Assembly (NCBI RefSeq): GCF_030463565.1
Contig: NC_134643.1
Location: 166,616,491-166,680,490, forward strand
Length of the DNA: 64,000 nucleotides
Direction of reading: 5' to 3'
Origin: Pelecanus crispus
Taxonomy: Eukaryota; Chordata; Aves; Pelecaniformes; Pelecanidae
Part shown: one piece after another, positions 1 to 13,500 of the stretch
Numbering within the stretch: position 1 is the first letter of the stretch
Layout of the letters: the number at the start of each line of letters is the position of its first letter
Translations under genes and position numbers: made by a program
Notes under the pieces: model-generated
What the model saw: only the letters and a program-made list of their open reading frames with translations
Told to the model about the DNA's origin: nothing
Database searches by the model: none

Positions 1-1435
1 GACAGGCGGAGCACGAGAGTGATGTGGTTCATCTGGGAGGAGTTATGGAGCACAGCAATTGAGGAAATGTCACCTGAAGCCAACTTTTAGGAGGTTAATA
101 ACGACAAGTTACCTTAACCAAAGATATTTTTATTGGGTTCAGTATTCAAGCATCATTAGGTTAAGGTCTTTTAGAAAAGTAAACCGGTAAAAATAAGAAG
201 TCCCAACCTTATGAATGGCAATTGGTACATGAAGTTTAATTTTAAATAAAATTTTATCAGGCTTGTGAAAACATGCCAAAAGCCCAATTGTGTTACGAGT
301 CTAAAATTACCGAACAAGATATGCACAAAATACTCCATTTTCAAAAAAAACGCAAACGTAGGTTTAATGCTAGTCATCCAAAATCGACATTAGTCTCTTA
401 ATATAAGGCAAAAATAGTAATTTTCTTTTATTTTTTAACCTACATACATACAATCAGCCATAGTTGCCGTATAGAATATGCATCATCGAGATCTAAAAGC
501 AAGATCAGCAGAGAATGCTGACTCATGCATTATAAGATCTTGTCAACATACTGACAATTCCATAGCAATCTCTGAAAACGTATCTGGGTGAAGGACTGGA
601 TTAATGCTGCAGAGTGGTTTTGTTAAATGAGTGTATAATTTAATTCTCATGCGCCACAATCACATTTCTGTGTTATAGCCATGTAGCACAAGTAACATTT
701 CTTGCAGATCTTGGCGTGTGTCAATATACATTAAACCATAGAAAATGCCATAAAATACTCTATGCAATCTTTAAGCATCCATCTTCATTATAATTGTATT
801 TACATTTTTTTATGAACTTATAATATGTAATAAGCCACTGAAGACATTTTTACAATATTTATTAGATTATGAATTTATAAATTCAAGGACTCGGAGGCAC
901 ATAGTTTAAAAGGCCAAGAACACCAAACTAATGAAGTCACAGAAATCAGAGTATTTATGGACGTAACACCAGTAAAAAATAAAAATCACATCCAAACTAA
1001 AAGCAACACTTGAGAGTCATCCTTCAAAGTTAGCATAATAAAAAGTTCTCATTTCCCTCAAAGAAAAATAATTCATCCCACCTACCAAGCTAGAAAAACC
1101 TATTTACAGTTGTACTTTGATCAGAAGTATCATTAAGTTGTGTAATACAGCCACTTCTACTCTGCCATTAGAATTTAACATTTCCTTTAAAGTATAGTTG
1201 TATTTACAAATGCATAAATATTGTAACTCTGATCTTCATTGCGATCTGAATGAAAACAGGTTAAGTCACAATACAAATGTGTTAGTGGAAAAAGTAGCTG
1301 CATATTCAGTATCATTCTCAAAGAATAGGAAGCCAATACTTCTGATAAAGCTCAAGTTCGTCAACTAGACCAGGTCTTTAAGTTACATTAATGAAGATTA
1401 AACCTCTTCTGTGTTAATTCTTTACATTGGTTTCT
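1..1435 (-). other. TM9SF2: TM9SF2 3' UTR and downstream flank
   Basis: AT-rich sequence after the stop codon with no further coding exon. AATAAA occurs on the minus strand at 858-863, 427-432 and 129-134, and ATTAAA variants near 639-644 and 363-368. The site at 858-863, 573 nt after the stop, is a plausible first polyadenylation signal. The exact transcript end cannot be fixed from sequence alone. The small ORF in this segment is not credible as a gene. Confidence 0.6.
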
Positions 1436-1503
1436 TCAGTCAACTTTCACCACGCTGTATATTTTGGTTACAAACCAAAAGCATGCAAAGAATCCAATTG
1501 TCC
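1436..1503 (-). CDS. TM9SF2: TM9SF2 exon 17, coding part (stop codon)
   Basis: 68 nt, codons 629-650 plus TGA at 1436-1438. It encodes [20 protein letters not shown] then VD and stop. The terminal KVD fits the KxD/E Golgi-retention signal of the family. The 3' UTR continues below 1436. Confidence 0.95.
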
Positions 1504-4500
1504 CTAAAAATACAAACAAACAAAAAAGTTACACTTAGGAAAACTGACACAGGAGGCATCAATTTCTGTCTGTAGAGTTCATAAATCAGGACATACGTAT
1601 ATGCAATCTGCTATCTTTAGTCTTCAGTGCATCCATCATATCATATAACAGAAAGTTACAGACAGTACCTGGTCTTTATAGGCATCAACTACTATCTAAA
1701 GTATCTCATTTTCACAATCATAGAGCTGATCACGTGGAAGACACTCGTCTTAAGATGTTTCTGTGTCATTTCCCTTCGTACATATTTGTTCTTTGTTGTT
1801 TCATTATTCCCCAGTCCAACTCCTTCACATTGCTTCAGTGACTAGCCACACACGCTTTACCTGATCTGCTCAGCTGGTCAGAATATTTGCATTACATTTA
1901 ATAAACCAATTACATTGACAGCATCAAAAGGAGTTCCCATTTCTTAGTTATACTTCAAGGTCTTGGAAAATTAGAGCACTACCTTCATTTTTGAGTAAAT
2001 CAAGTTAATACAAATGTCGAACCATAGTGTAGTTACTACACAACTTGTACTTCCTATTGAAAACATGTGTTACATACCTTAAAAATAAACACTTCTGAAA
2101 TACTTAAGGCAGTCAAAAGGTATAAGCAAACTTGAACTGAAATTTAGGACAAAGACTGTTTCCCTGATAACTTATAATCCTTTTAGCTGAACAAAAATAC
2201 CTGCATCCTTTCTCTTTGTAAAAGTCCAACAGAAGTTTTTAACAAAAATATTCTTTTGAATGCAAAGCAGTTAATATAGTTGGGCTTTGTTAATTTAACT
2301 GGATTACTTAAAAATGCAGCCTCAGTCAGAAAGATAATGGACTAAACAGCAGCTCAGAACACCTGTTACAGTAACCTTCATTTCCCACAAAAAACAGGAC
2401 AGGAAAAAAGCCCTGAAGATTATTTGATTTTTGCCTGAGTACCTCTTCTAAAATCATAGCCTTAAGTTATGCAAGAGCCAAGTCAGTTCTTTCAAAGAAA
2501 AAAAATCACCTTTATTTTAGATCTGATAAGAGGCACAACAAAAGTTGTGTGCCAACTCATTCACTATACGAGCTTGGAAGGAACCATGAATGATACCACG
2601 GTAATTTTTTTTTTCCCCCCCTTCCTTCACGCTTGCTAAACTACTGATGTTTAACTGACTCATTTACTATGATACGTAGTTGTGGTCCCAGCTGTGAATC
2701 AAAGATTTGTCATGTAGCTCCCGGTATTTTGCCTGCTGAGTCTGATCAATGACCTGGAATGCAGTATGGATGCAAGTGCCTGAAGCATGTGTTACACTGA
2801 CATAGCAGCAGGGCACCGTCAAACCCCTTCCTGATACTGACGATTTTTAACAGATGAGTAAGCAGCAGCAGAATAGTTTTGATACAACAATTATCATTTT
2901 CTCTTTTTAGCTTTTTTATTATCCTGACACAGGAAGCCAGTTGCCTTTAGGAGCCGTTTTTGCTAAATTGCTAATACAGTTTTTTGTTTATGAAACTGGA
3001 GAACTGCCTGTCCCCTTACCCTGCCTCTAACTTTTTCTGTAAAACCTTATCTCAAAGCAGTTCAGTAAATCTCAGAGAACTGAACACATCCACCTTTGAA
3101 TGCATATCAACCTAAATGGACAAAATAATTCTTAAATCTTAAGAAATAGGACTATTCCCTCAAATTAAAGGATAATTTGCAGTTAATTTTGTGGGAAGTA
3201 GATTAAAAAAAATATTGCTAAGCATATGATGTTTCAAAGTTCTAACCGTTTGGTTAACCTCACATATATTCTCTGCTAATTTCAATACAGAAACCGAAAA
3301 TTTCAAAAAACAAAAGCATACAAACTCTGAAAGCTTAGTTCAAGTTGCAGAGCATAACTCACATCTCCACTGTCCCAATTACATACAAATGACTACCACA
3401 CAGAAAGCATCTCAAGGGGTCTGACAGTAAATCACCTCTTCTTTCCATGCTTGTGAACCTACCCTGAAAAGGACTCCCCAGATTTGTTGGCAGGCGCTGC
3501 ACAGCCAACTGATCAATTGAGAGTGAACTTGTGAGCAAAGAAAAAGGAAGATGCACTGGACACATCTTAATGCCTCTAGATGATGTCGTGTGACATGACT
3601 GACTTGAAAGAATAAGGGCAAAAGATGGAAATTATATGGGTACCTTAAGTGCTGAAAGGCAACTAAGCCAAGTCTCAGCATAGGAAATGTACTGTATATG
3701 CCCTTTATTTTGAATGTGTGCACTCCAGAAATACTACATGCATCCAAAGTAAACAGACTGAACAAGGGAGACAGGGTAAACACAATTCTGGTTTTGGCCA
3801 AGACTGTTTACTATTAAAGGCAGACATGCTGAATATCCATTGGAAAAGCTAGTGAAACTAAATTAATTGACCTTACACTTATGTAAGGCCTAATTATTTT
3901 TTCATGCTACTTTCTAAGTTTGCACCGCATTTAGAATAGATCTACATACAGCAGTACACATTCATTGCTAGTGGAACAACCATGCATTCTTAAGTTCTTC
4001 AGTTCAATTAGACCATTAGTAAACCCAGATCACAAATAAAGGTTAAGAGAAAGGCAGGGCAAGAAATAAGACAGAGCAAGAAAGGGAGGCAGAATCTCTG
4101 ATCGACACACTCAGAATTACTTGCTAAGCAGTACACAAAATATAAATAAAAGTAGAGATGATGTGCAACTTACAAAACATCCGCAAGCAATGCCAAGACA
4201 CATTAGACTGACTTAAAAAGAATGGAAGATAGAACTAACCACTTTTGGAACACAGCTTGATCACTTTTCAAAGAGATTATATAATGCACTTAAGTCCCAT
4301 TCCCTCCTTTTAACAGGCAATGACCCAAGAAACTCCTTGCAGACTCTTGCTCCTGTTCATCATCATCTGCATTCAGTTGCGGTGCACAAACTGCTTCAAT
4401 ATTTCGTAAGCTGAAGTGGCAACGTCTTTGAAATTAATATTCACTTACGCTTAAAATGAACACCATTCTCAAATGTCAGTTCTTTTCCTACTACATTTTT

Positions 4501-7500
4501 TTTGTTCTCCTACGTTAAGTGGAAATGAAAATTCTACTTACAGTTATAGTAAGATCTGTATTGAAAGCTCTGATGACAAGCCATTTGTGTTCTAACAGGC
4601 CTCAAAATATAGCCTTTATAGCTGTATACATAAATCCCTATCAAAGCCTTAGGAATCATTAAACTTCTTCATAAACGTGCAGCTTGAAATTATTTAAAGC
4701 ATCAATCAGTTCAAAATACTTTCAAAAATACTGCTCTGTAGGGTACAGTCCACAAAGACCGATTACATTCTGCTGGGACAGAATTTAGTGTTTTTAAGAC
4801 TTTTGGGGAGTTGGTGGCTGCTGCCTTCTTGCATCTTTTGCTGCCATTCCTCCACCCCAAACAAGGGATAAGTGTGTCTGACCGTAGATTCCTTTCTAGT
4901 ACTGAAGATGACAGGAAGATTTTGTCACCTCATCTCACTTATTGAAGAAGAAATTGAAGTGCAGCACCTAATTCAGATGCTTTTCCAAAAGCTCACAATA
5001 AAGATGACAAGGTTCTGACACGACTGCATCAAAAAATGGTTAAGTAGTTCTGTCTGCTTCCCCTGCCACTTCAACGCAATTGGGAAAGAAGGTAAAAAAG
5101 TTCCAGAAGAGAGCAAATGAGGGGGAGTGGGGGGAAGGGGAGTATTCTCTGTCAACTTTTACTCCTCTCTCTTCCTTCCTCCTATTCCACAAAAGCTGCA
5201 TTTTTTTCCTTAATTGATACCATAACTTTAGACTTGACTGTGTGCAATTTGAAGTGTGTTTCTCCAAAGACAACTGATTAAAAAAAATTAGTTTGTCACA
5301 TGACTAACATAGGAATTAAATCCTGAGATGTATTTATCACATTTAAAGGCATCGTATTTGAAGATCTAATTATAGGCCACACCTCAAATTAGCATTAGTT
5401 TTGCCTCATCCTCACTTAATCTCTCACTAGAATTTGTGATCAGAGACTTGCAAAATGCTACACAACTAACTGGAAAAAAATCAAAGACATACATAAATTT
5501 ATAATCCTGTATCAAGATAAGTTTTGCCAAGGATTCTACTGTGCAAAGCTAAAGGTAGACTCAACATTTAAAATTAAGGCTCAATACACTTACCTGTGAA
5601 AAGGAAGAAGATCAAAACCATAATCATGGTATAACCAAAATATAAAATGGTGCTAGCTGTTCCTGTGATTTGCAGTTTAGAAAAAAAATAATGTATTGCA
5701 TATATCAGGAAATAAACTGCAGTGAAACCACTAGTGAGAAATGAACGCCACTGCCAGTGATAGTCCTAGACGGGGTGGGAAAAGAAAATATGTATGAGTA
5801 ATATTCCATATACCTCTAACACACTGATCCTATTACTCAATGCATAGCTACTTTTTCTATTATTACTTTATCAAAAAGTGAGTTTTTATAGTTTTTATCT
5901 ACAGGAAAAAAACTATATAAAATCAATACTGCGTTAACTACACCATTAACAATTAGAGATTAACAATTAGAAACCTAAAGATCAATATCAAATAGGCAAA
6001 AATCTAAAAATCCAAATAAGCCAGACCTATTACTGCCAGCCACAGAGATTTCCCCCCCCGCTCTCAAGGTTGAGCATGTGCAAAAATGCACTTTGACTGA
6101 ACAAAGTTAATGGATTAGTTTAGCATCTGCAAGAAAACAGGGAGTTAAGACTCTAAAGATGAGATATCTGACTGAGTGGTACTCAGTGTAGGTTTTTAGT
6201 ATTTGTTACAAGCTTTGCCAAAAGCAGCCTGCTTCACTTTCTAAAGACATGATTTAAGGACATCTTGTAACGGTGTTCTTGTAACGGAATTCTGGAATAC
6301 TTATTTCCAATTACAAAAGCCTTAACATTTTTTGGAAGCATATCAAGTATGAATACTGAAGAATACTTCTTACCTCTGCACATAGATGGAAGTAGCAGAG
6401 CAATATTGTGGCCTCAGAACATGTAATAACCAAAATAATGAATACCAGAAACAGGAAGCCAAACATGTAATACATCTGGTGAGACCTATAAAGGGGAGTT
6501 AAAAAAAAAAATTTAAGATGGACACTGTGCTAATATTATTTCTTCATACACAGTAGTATCACCTTCGCCTTAAGTATTCCCCTTGCTACTGAGGTACTGT
6601 CAGTTGTGTGGCCATACAACTGGGTGATTTGTTTTCTAACTGAAGAATAGGAGCCTCGGCAGCTCAGTCTGAAAACAGAGAGAAAACAAGCCCAAAGCAT
6701 GGTCCCGGTTGGGATTTTAGGGAAAGAACTGGTTAGACATAATGAGTAAAATTACAGTTCCAGTGAAGTCAGCATGACCTCTTCCACTGACTTCAGCAGA
6801 ACTTGGATTTCACCTCACATTTCAATCAAAGGGGCAGAGCTTCAAAATAACAAGAAATGTCAAATGCTGTAGCTGTCTATGTTGGGTAGAGGCACCTATT
6901 CAAGGTTCAGAAACAGTTTAACAAGATCCAGTAACTAAATTGTGCCAGAAGGAAGACAAATCCCTCACAGTAGATTAGTTTGTCAGTGTGCTATGAGCTC
7001 ACATCAGAATTCACTTACACTGGACTAGTCTTTGGTGCTTTATTTTTTAAAAGAATTACTCCCTGTTGCCTCTCTAAAGTTTTCACAAAATTTGTTCTTG
7101 TTTCCTTTTTCTCCCAAGAGTAGTAATACTTCCCTAGCTCTACAACTAAACCTCAAATCAACTTGAGAGTAGTAAGTATGTTAAAATTATATGCCCTATG
7201 TCAGCTTCAGAGCCACTTCCACATGAAGTCAGAGGAGTATCATGCAAAACCGAGCTATTTGAATACTGTAGGTCAGCGGTAAATTGCTAAGTGTATCACA
7301 GCCACTTCTCTACACACCTCGACAAGCAAAACAGGCACTGAGTGTCTTCTAAATCACAAAATATTAAAAAGATGTTAACATTTAACTTTTGATTGAACCA
7401 GTACCTGGTAACCCTGCATCACCAAAAATCAGTCAAAATATCTTGAAGAAAAACTTTTACAAAGAAATTACCACATTTTATGACAGAGAAAATTCAAATA

Positions 7501-10500
7501 GATTGTGGTTAACTTACCAAATACTATTGAGAATAAAGAACAACTGTATAAAGATACATCCAAAAGGCAGAATCCCTCCCATGATAATGCCAGGTAACGG
7601 CTTTGTATAGAATGATTGCTCGGGAATCTGACGAGGAATTTGATTTGTGCGAACAGGGTGTTCAATAGCCTTTAAACGACAATAAGAAATTGCTAAATAA
7701 GTAACATGTCAAACTGCAGCACCACCTTTTTGCTTTCTTTTTGAAATGAATGGTGGCAAAAGTCTACTATTTGTTTTGAGCACATGCATACCCAGCTACC
7801 ACTACATTTGCTTTCACTACCACCCTAGCTACCAACATTTGCTAGGCAAACAAGCTAAAAGACAGCTCTTATTGAAGACATAGCAACAGATATTTTGGAC
7901 TTCCCTTTTTATGATTACCTATCTATGACCTGTTACAGAGCCTGAGCTGATTTCTCACTTTTCAGGTGGGGGATAGTGGTAGTACAGACTCTTGCTTTCC
8001 CCTTCTAAAAATCCCTGTGTATTGTTTTTCAGGATTTACTCCAAGAAGCACATTAGGGTAAACTTAAGAACTGAGAGGATTCAATCTGGCAATTAAATCC
8101 TAACTGAAGACGCATACATAGATCAGCATGGCGGGAGAAAAAAATTTAAGGCAGATAAATGCATATTTTGCCATCTTTCTCCTTTCGTAAGATTACATCA
8201 AAAGCATCAATACATACTTGCTAGGTACTTGCTTTCTGATTTGATTTTAATGTATTTGTGACACCTGTCACACTGCCTTACAGTTTATCAAATCCTCCTT
8301 TCTTAAAGGAACTACCTCTGTACAATGCAGGGGGGGTTGCTGGAATTTCAAGCTGGTTATCAGAAAAAACCCGCTGAATTCTGGTTAAGAAAAACTGGAT
8401 AACTACAATCAACTTTAAAAGTGCCTTCTAAGATACTTATATATTCTCTGAAGGTATTCCGTGAGAGCTAGAGAGCTGGAACTCTGGGAGAAAACCAGAA
8501 ATGCGTAACTTGCTTTCCCTTATGCTTGGCTGGGCCAACTGATTTTTTTAGTAATGGAAGAGATGCTAATTAAAATAAAGAATGCCCAGATCACTGCTTT
8601 ACCTGGTGCAATCACTCAATTAAATACAATGATAACTCTAACTGTTGTGGAGAATTATCACCACCAACCAACTGAATATCAAAGTCTTGGAATCCCAAGA
8701 TCGGCTATCTAATGCAGCTCTAAAGTAACTGAACAGGACTGAAGCTGACAATGCAACTAGCTTAGCTGCTACCTCAGTCATAGTCTATACAGTGAAAAAT
8801 ATGCACGTCTATGCACGTGTATATGCGTATACACACACTTACAAAACAATTTCTCAAAAACACTTACGTTTTTCTTAAAACCAAAATAGGCACCAATAAA
8901 CGTCAGCGGTACAGATATGCAAAACCAGAGTGCCAAAATAGCAACCAAAGTACCGAACGGAATAGCTGCTGAAGAGCCTTCTCCCCAGAGAATGAGGTTC
9001 ATGATAAAAAAATCTGCAAATACAATTCTGAAAAATACATAACACACTTAAAGCACAGAAATGCTCCTTAATATTTAACGTTAGCAAACAACAGCACTGT
9101 ATTAAGATTTTAGTGAAAATCTTTCTTAAAATGAAACGCCACACACAAAATACCAAAATCAAGAGGTCAAACAAGCAATTCTTTGTTAATCTAGTGGGAT
9201 TGGACTCCAGCAGGAGCTGACGTTCCAGCTAAGCAATTTCAAATACATGCTTGTCTTAACTACACTTCAGGGTAAGACTGCTTGCTGTGATTAAGTAGAA
9301 AAATTTATCACAGTGGTTATACAGTATATGACACTATGTAAGACCAACTACAGTGTGGTTAGAGAAACAGTCTAGACAGTAAAAGAAAGCAATGAAAAAG
9401 TCTGCCTGTCTAAAACTTAACTACTATCATAATGCTCTTTCTTAATCAACCTTTTCATGTGGTAAGAGTAAACAAATGCTTAATGAAAAAAAAAAATTCT
9501 AAGGATGATATGCCATTAACATATTCATCTTTGTCAAAAGCACCATGATATTCTTGTAGCTTCTGGAATAAAGGGATGACGACTTACTTGTATAGCTGAA
9601 ACTTAAATTAGCTATGCGTGTCAGAGAAGCACAATTTAATTCTTTTAATCATGGTGATATTCTCAACTTACCCAGGACAAAGGAATGATGTCAGCAGGAC
9701 ATTCGTTTTCCATTTCTCACCTCCAAATGCTGTATTAAAACATTTGACAGTCATCAAAACATGCATTAAGCTCACAACGATTAATTTTCCAGTCCATTTA
9801 CCTGTTATACTTAGATTGCAAATACTCAAATAATGTGCTACCATGCCCAAGTTTGAAAGAGTAAACTAAATCTTTAGTAATAAAACTGAACTCCCTTCTC
9901 ACATTGCTTAATCACAGAGCTTCAAAGCAAAGCCTCAGACCAAGGTCAAGAAAACTATCCCAACTCAATAAACCGGGTCTCTGACCACTTCAGCTGTTAA
10001 AAGGAGGAAGCAGATTTGCAGTACTTTTAAGTCTTTAAAAAACAGTTTAAACCTGGAGTGATTAAGAAGTTTAACCTTTCCAGCATTTGACTGCCGGTTT
10101 CAGTAGGTGGGGAAAAAAAAAAGTGAAAAGCAAGCTTAACAGTTTTCTTGAAATAATTCTTGTCTAAGAATCTTACAAGAAAGTCAGGACTAACATGCTT
10201 ACAGAAAGTAGTGATGCTCTCTTGAGTCTTAACAGCATTAAGCAGTGCTGATACCAAAAGACCAAAGATAGCTTTATTAAGAAAATCTTTATGAATTTGC
10301 ACTACACTGATAAAAATTATAGTCAGTATACTTTCAAATTAAAATATCCTGCTGGAATTCAGTGAAGCTGACAATTTCATCTGAGCATTGCCATAATGAC
10401 ATGCTTCTTTACTTCAAGAGTCAGAAGTGATTATGGTTAGAGTGATTTTAATTAAGTTTCTATTTCTTTATAAAATCTTGGTAGAACATGGCACCAGTTA

Positions 10501-13500
10501 TTAAGGTTAACCATTTAGTTTCAACTCAGGTTTCACTTTTTAAATGCAATGTTGAAAAAACCCCCACTTTTAAAACTGGATATCCATTTCAGTTGCATTT
10601 TGGTTTACGTCTCACATTACTTTATTTGTATACCATAAGGAGAAACATTCATGTTTACATGCTCTATACAGGGAGCCACCTTGTGTTATAACAAGAGTAT
10701 CTCTAGATCAGTCACTCACTGTCTTAGTAGTTAAACACAATATTCAAGTATCAACTAAATGATTCCCAATAAGTATAATATGAAATGTAATTATTATTAG
10801 CTATATCTCCACCAAAGATACTAGATTCAATTTACCATCAATACACTTCAAAATATCCTTCAAAACACGTACTATACACCATGATATGAACAATAATTCT
10901 GTCCTCAATTATGCTCTTAGTCCTAAAGTCTCCTTCCATTTAAGTCTAACTGGCTTGAAGAGAAGGACAAGGAATAGCTCACTACCAGATCACTACCGTT
11001 GTGGAAAAAATCCCTACAAAATACAGCCCCAGTGGTTCTCCTCACATGAAAATTACAAAATGGTTGGAAGAACGAACTCCAATGCCTACTGCCAGGTTGA
11101 AGTTCAGAAACAAACTCCTATAGATCTGTATGTTCAGAACTGAAATAGTCCAAAAGACCCAGCTCAGTCATAAAGAGTCTTGTACCTTGAGTAAGGTAAT
11201 TAAAACAAGCTGTATGCGGAATGGCATGCTTCACCTTAAAATAAACCAGAGGGTAGAAGGGCAAACCATTTAAGGTTGGTAAACAAGCCTTGAAACAATG
11301 GCTAGCTGGGATCAGTTAAGGAAAACAGTGTCAACTAACTACTGTCAGGTGCTGAAACACCACTGGGTTGATTTCTACAACTACAGAACACCTAAAAATC
11401 CTTCTTCCTGTGCCCCTGCCACAGTCTGGTAAGCACCATTCTCCCAAAGACCTAGGAACTAGCTAAAAATAGGTGACAAATCTCAGGCATGCAAGAATAG
11501 AGGGTCATGATTTGGGGAGGAAAACAAAAAAAAAATGCTACCAAGCAACACTGATGGCTAAAACTAAATGCAAGTTAACATCCAACCCCCAACTGTAGGA
11601 AACAGAAGTACAAAACTGTCTGATGTAATGAGCTTAGTATTAGTAAAATGGAATTTGCTTTCCAATTCCATAAATACATAGTAGCAAGAGCAATTCAGGG
11701 TCTTTAGGCATGATCGCATCAAACCCGATGTAACCACGTCAGTGTTCTATATGTATTTTCTGTTGTAACGGTAAGTACATTTCTCCATCTTGCCCTGAGG
11801 GAAACTACAAACAGTACTGGAAAATAAAAATCAGTTCTGTGATGATAATTTACTTTAATGAACTCAAGCCCTGTCATTTTAAATAACTTTTACTCACATT
11901 TGTAGAATCTGGCAGCAACATAACCGGCTGGAGTTCCAAGCAGTACCCACAAAACTACAGCACAGGTCATTAGAGCTCCCCGGTTAGCAGGTGACAAAAA
12001 TCCCAGGCAAGCAAAAACTATGAAGCAGAGATGCAAAATTTGGAAAGTAATTATATATTTGACTTAAAGCCAGTATATCAGTTATCTTAAAATCTGTGTA
12101 TACTAAGTTGCATGTCTACTGTATCAGCTCAGCTGTTTCTAATCTTAGACTTAAGAAATTTCTAGACAAAATCTATACTGCTGTTTTTACTAATACCTTG
12201 TGATTAGCAATGAAAGATCATCTATACTCAACTAACTCCTCCCCACTTTATTACTTACACAGGGTTACAAAAGTCATTATTAAGATCTGTGTGCCAGAGC
12301 CTAGAAAAACAGACAACAGCATTCCTTTTCTTGGGGGCCTGAAAATATCACCATGAACCAGCTTCCAGCCAAATTCTTCTTGAGCATCTTCCTGTAAAGG
12401 AAAATACACCTATTTTAGTACAGTAGATTGCCATTTAAATAGCCTGTTACGGAAATACATTTAGCTAAAAAAATTACACTCCAAATAAATTTTAGGAGGT
12501 ACATTTCAGACTTACTGTGGAATCCATCTGATTGTATCTCGCAATGTCTTTATGCAGTGTCCTCAACATAATCATAGCTACCATTCCAGACAGAAAGAGG
12601 ACAATCACCAAGGAATTCATAATACTGAATTAAAAAAAAAAAAAATTTAAAAAATCATCATTCAAATTGCCATGTAAACACTTCAGTACAGTACACTTAA
12701 AGACAAACTGTCTTCTCACCTAAACCATTGAATGTGAGTGTGAGGCATGGATTCCAAAATATAATCCCACCTTGATGCCCACCTTATATTTTTTTCTTCC
12801 TGAAAGAGTAAACACATCAGTTTCAGATACACTCAGTATCCAACTTAAATTTACAAGTTGATGTTCATGCAAAGCAATCTTAAATTTCATGACAAACAAA
12901 ATTTAATTTTGCATGCCTTAAAGGGAGTAGTTTAATAACAACTACCTAAAACAAACCTAATATTTGACCATAGAATCTAAACAAAAATATTTTCTGAATA
13001 GTACTGAGCACCCGTGTCTTCTTTGGACGTAAAGGCATATCAAATTAATTTAATTGTGCTTCCTCCCTTCAAGAATTACACTAATTCATCTGGAATTCAA
13101 ATGACAAGCAGAGTAACAAAGAATATGCATTTTTAGCGTATGCATTTTTAGCGTATGTACATCAATATCACGGACACCGAAAAACTCAACACTGCTATAT
13201 AGTCTCCAGCATAATGTTCCACTGTTTAGATAGTGCTCTGTCCAAATTATCCTTTGCTTTGATACAACCTTGTTTCAGTACCAACCACCAATCCAATTAC
13301 ATTCAGCTTACACTCCCAGACAGGTGGGGAGACAATACTACAAAACTTACATGTTAGTAGAAGGAAGCAAATTATTCCTTCATGCATTTCAGCTGATTAT
13401 ACTTATTCAGACTGAACATTCATTGATAAGAAACACTTCAAAGAGCATTTCTTTGTTTTATTTTGCAGAATAAACATGAAAAAAAGGAATAAACAGTGCT

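Larger units (their letters stand above)
5766..9671 (-). other. TM9SF2: TM9SF2 introns 15, 14, 13 and 12 (flanking exons 15-13)
   Basis: Four short introns (5766-6373, 6486-7517, 7670-8867, 9028-9671) of unique AT-rich sequence. Around 6755-6820 in intron 14, two inverted 'agtgaagtcag'-like words resemble a very old amniote interspersed repeat. Nothing else stands out. Confidence 0.65.
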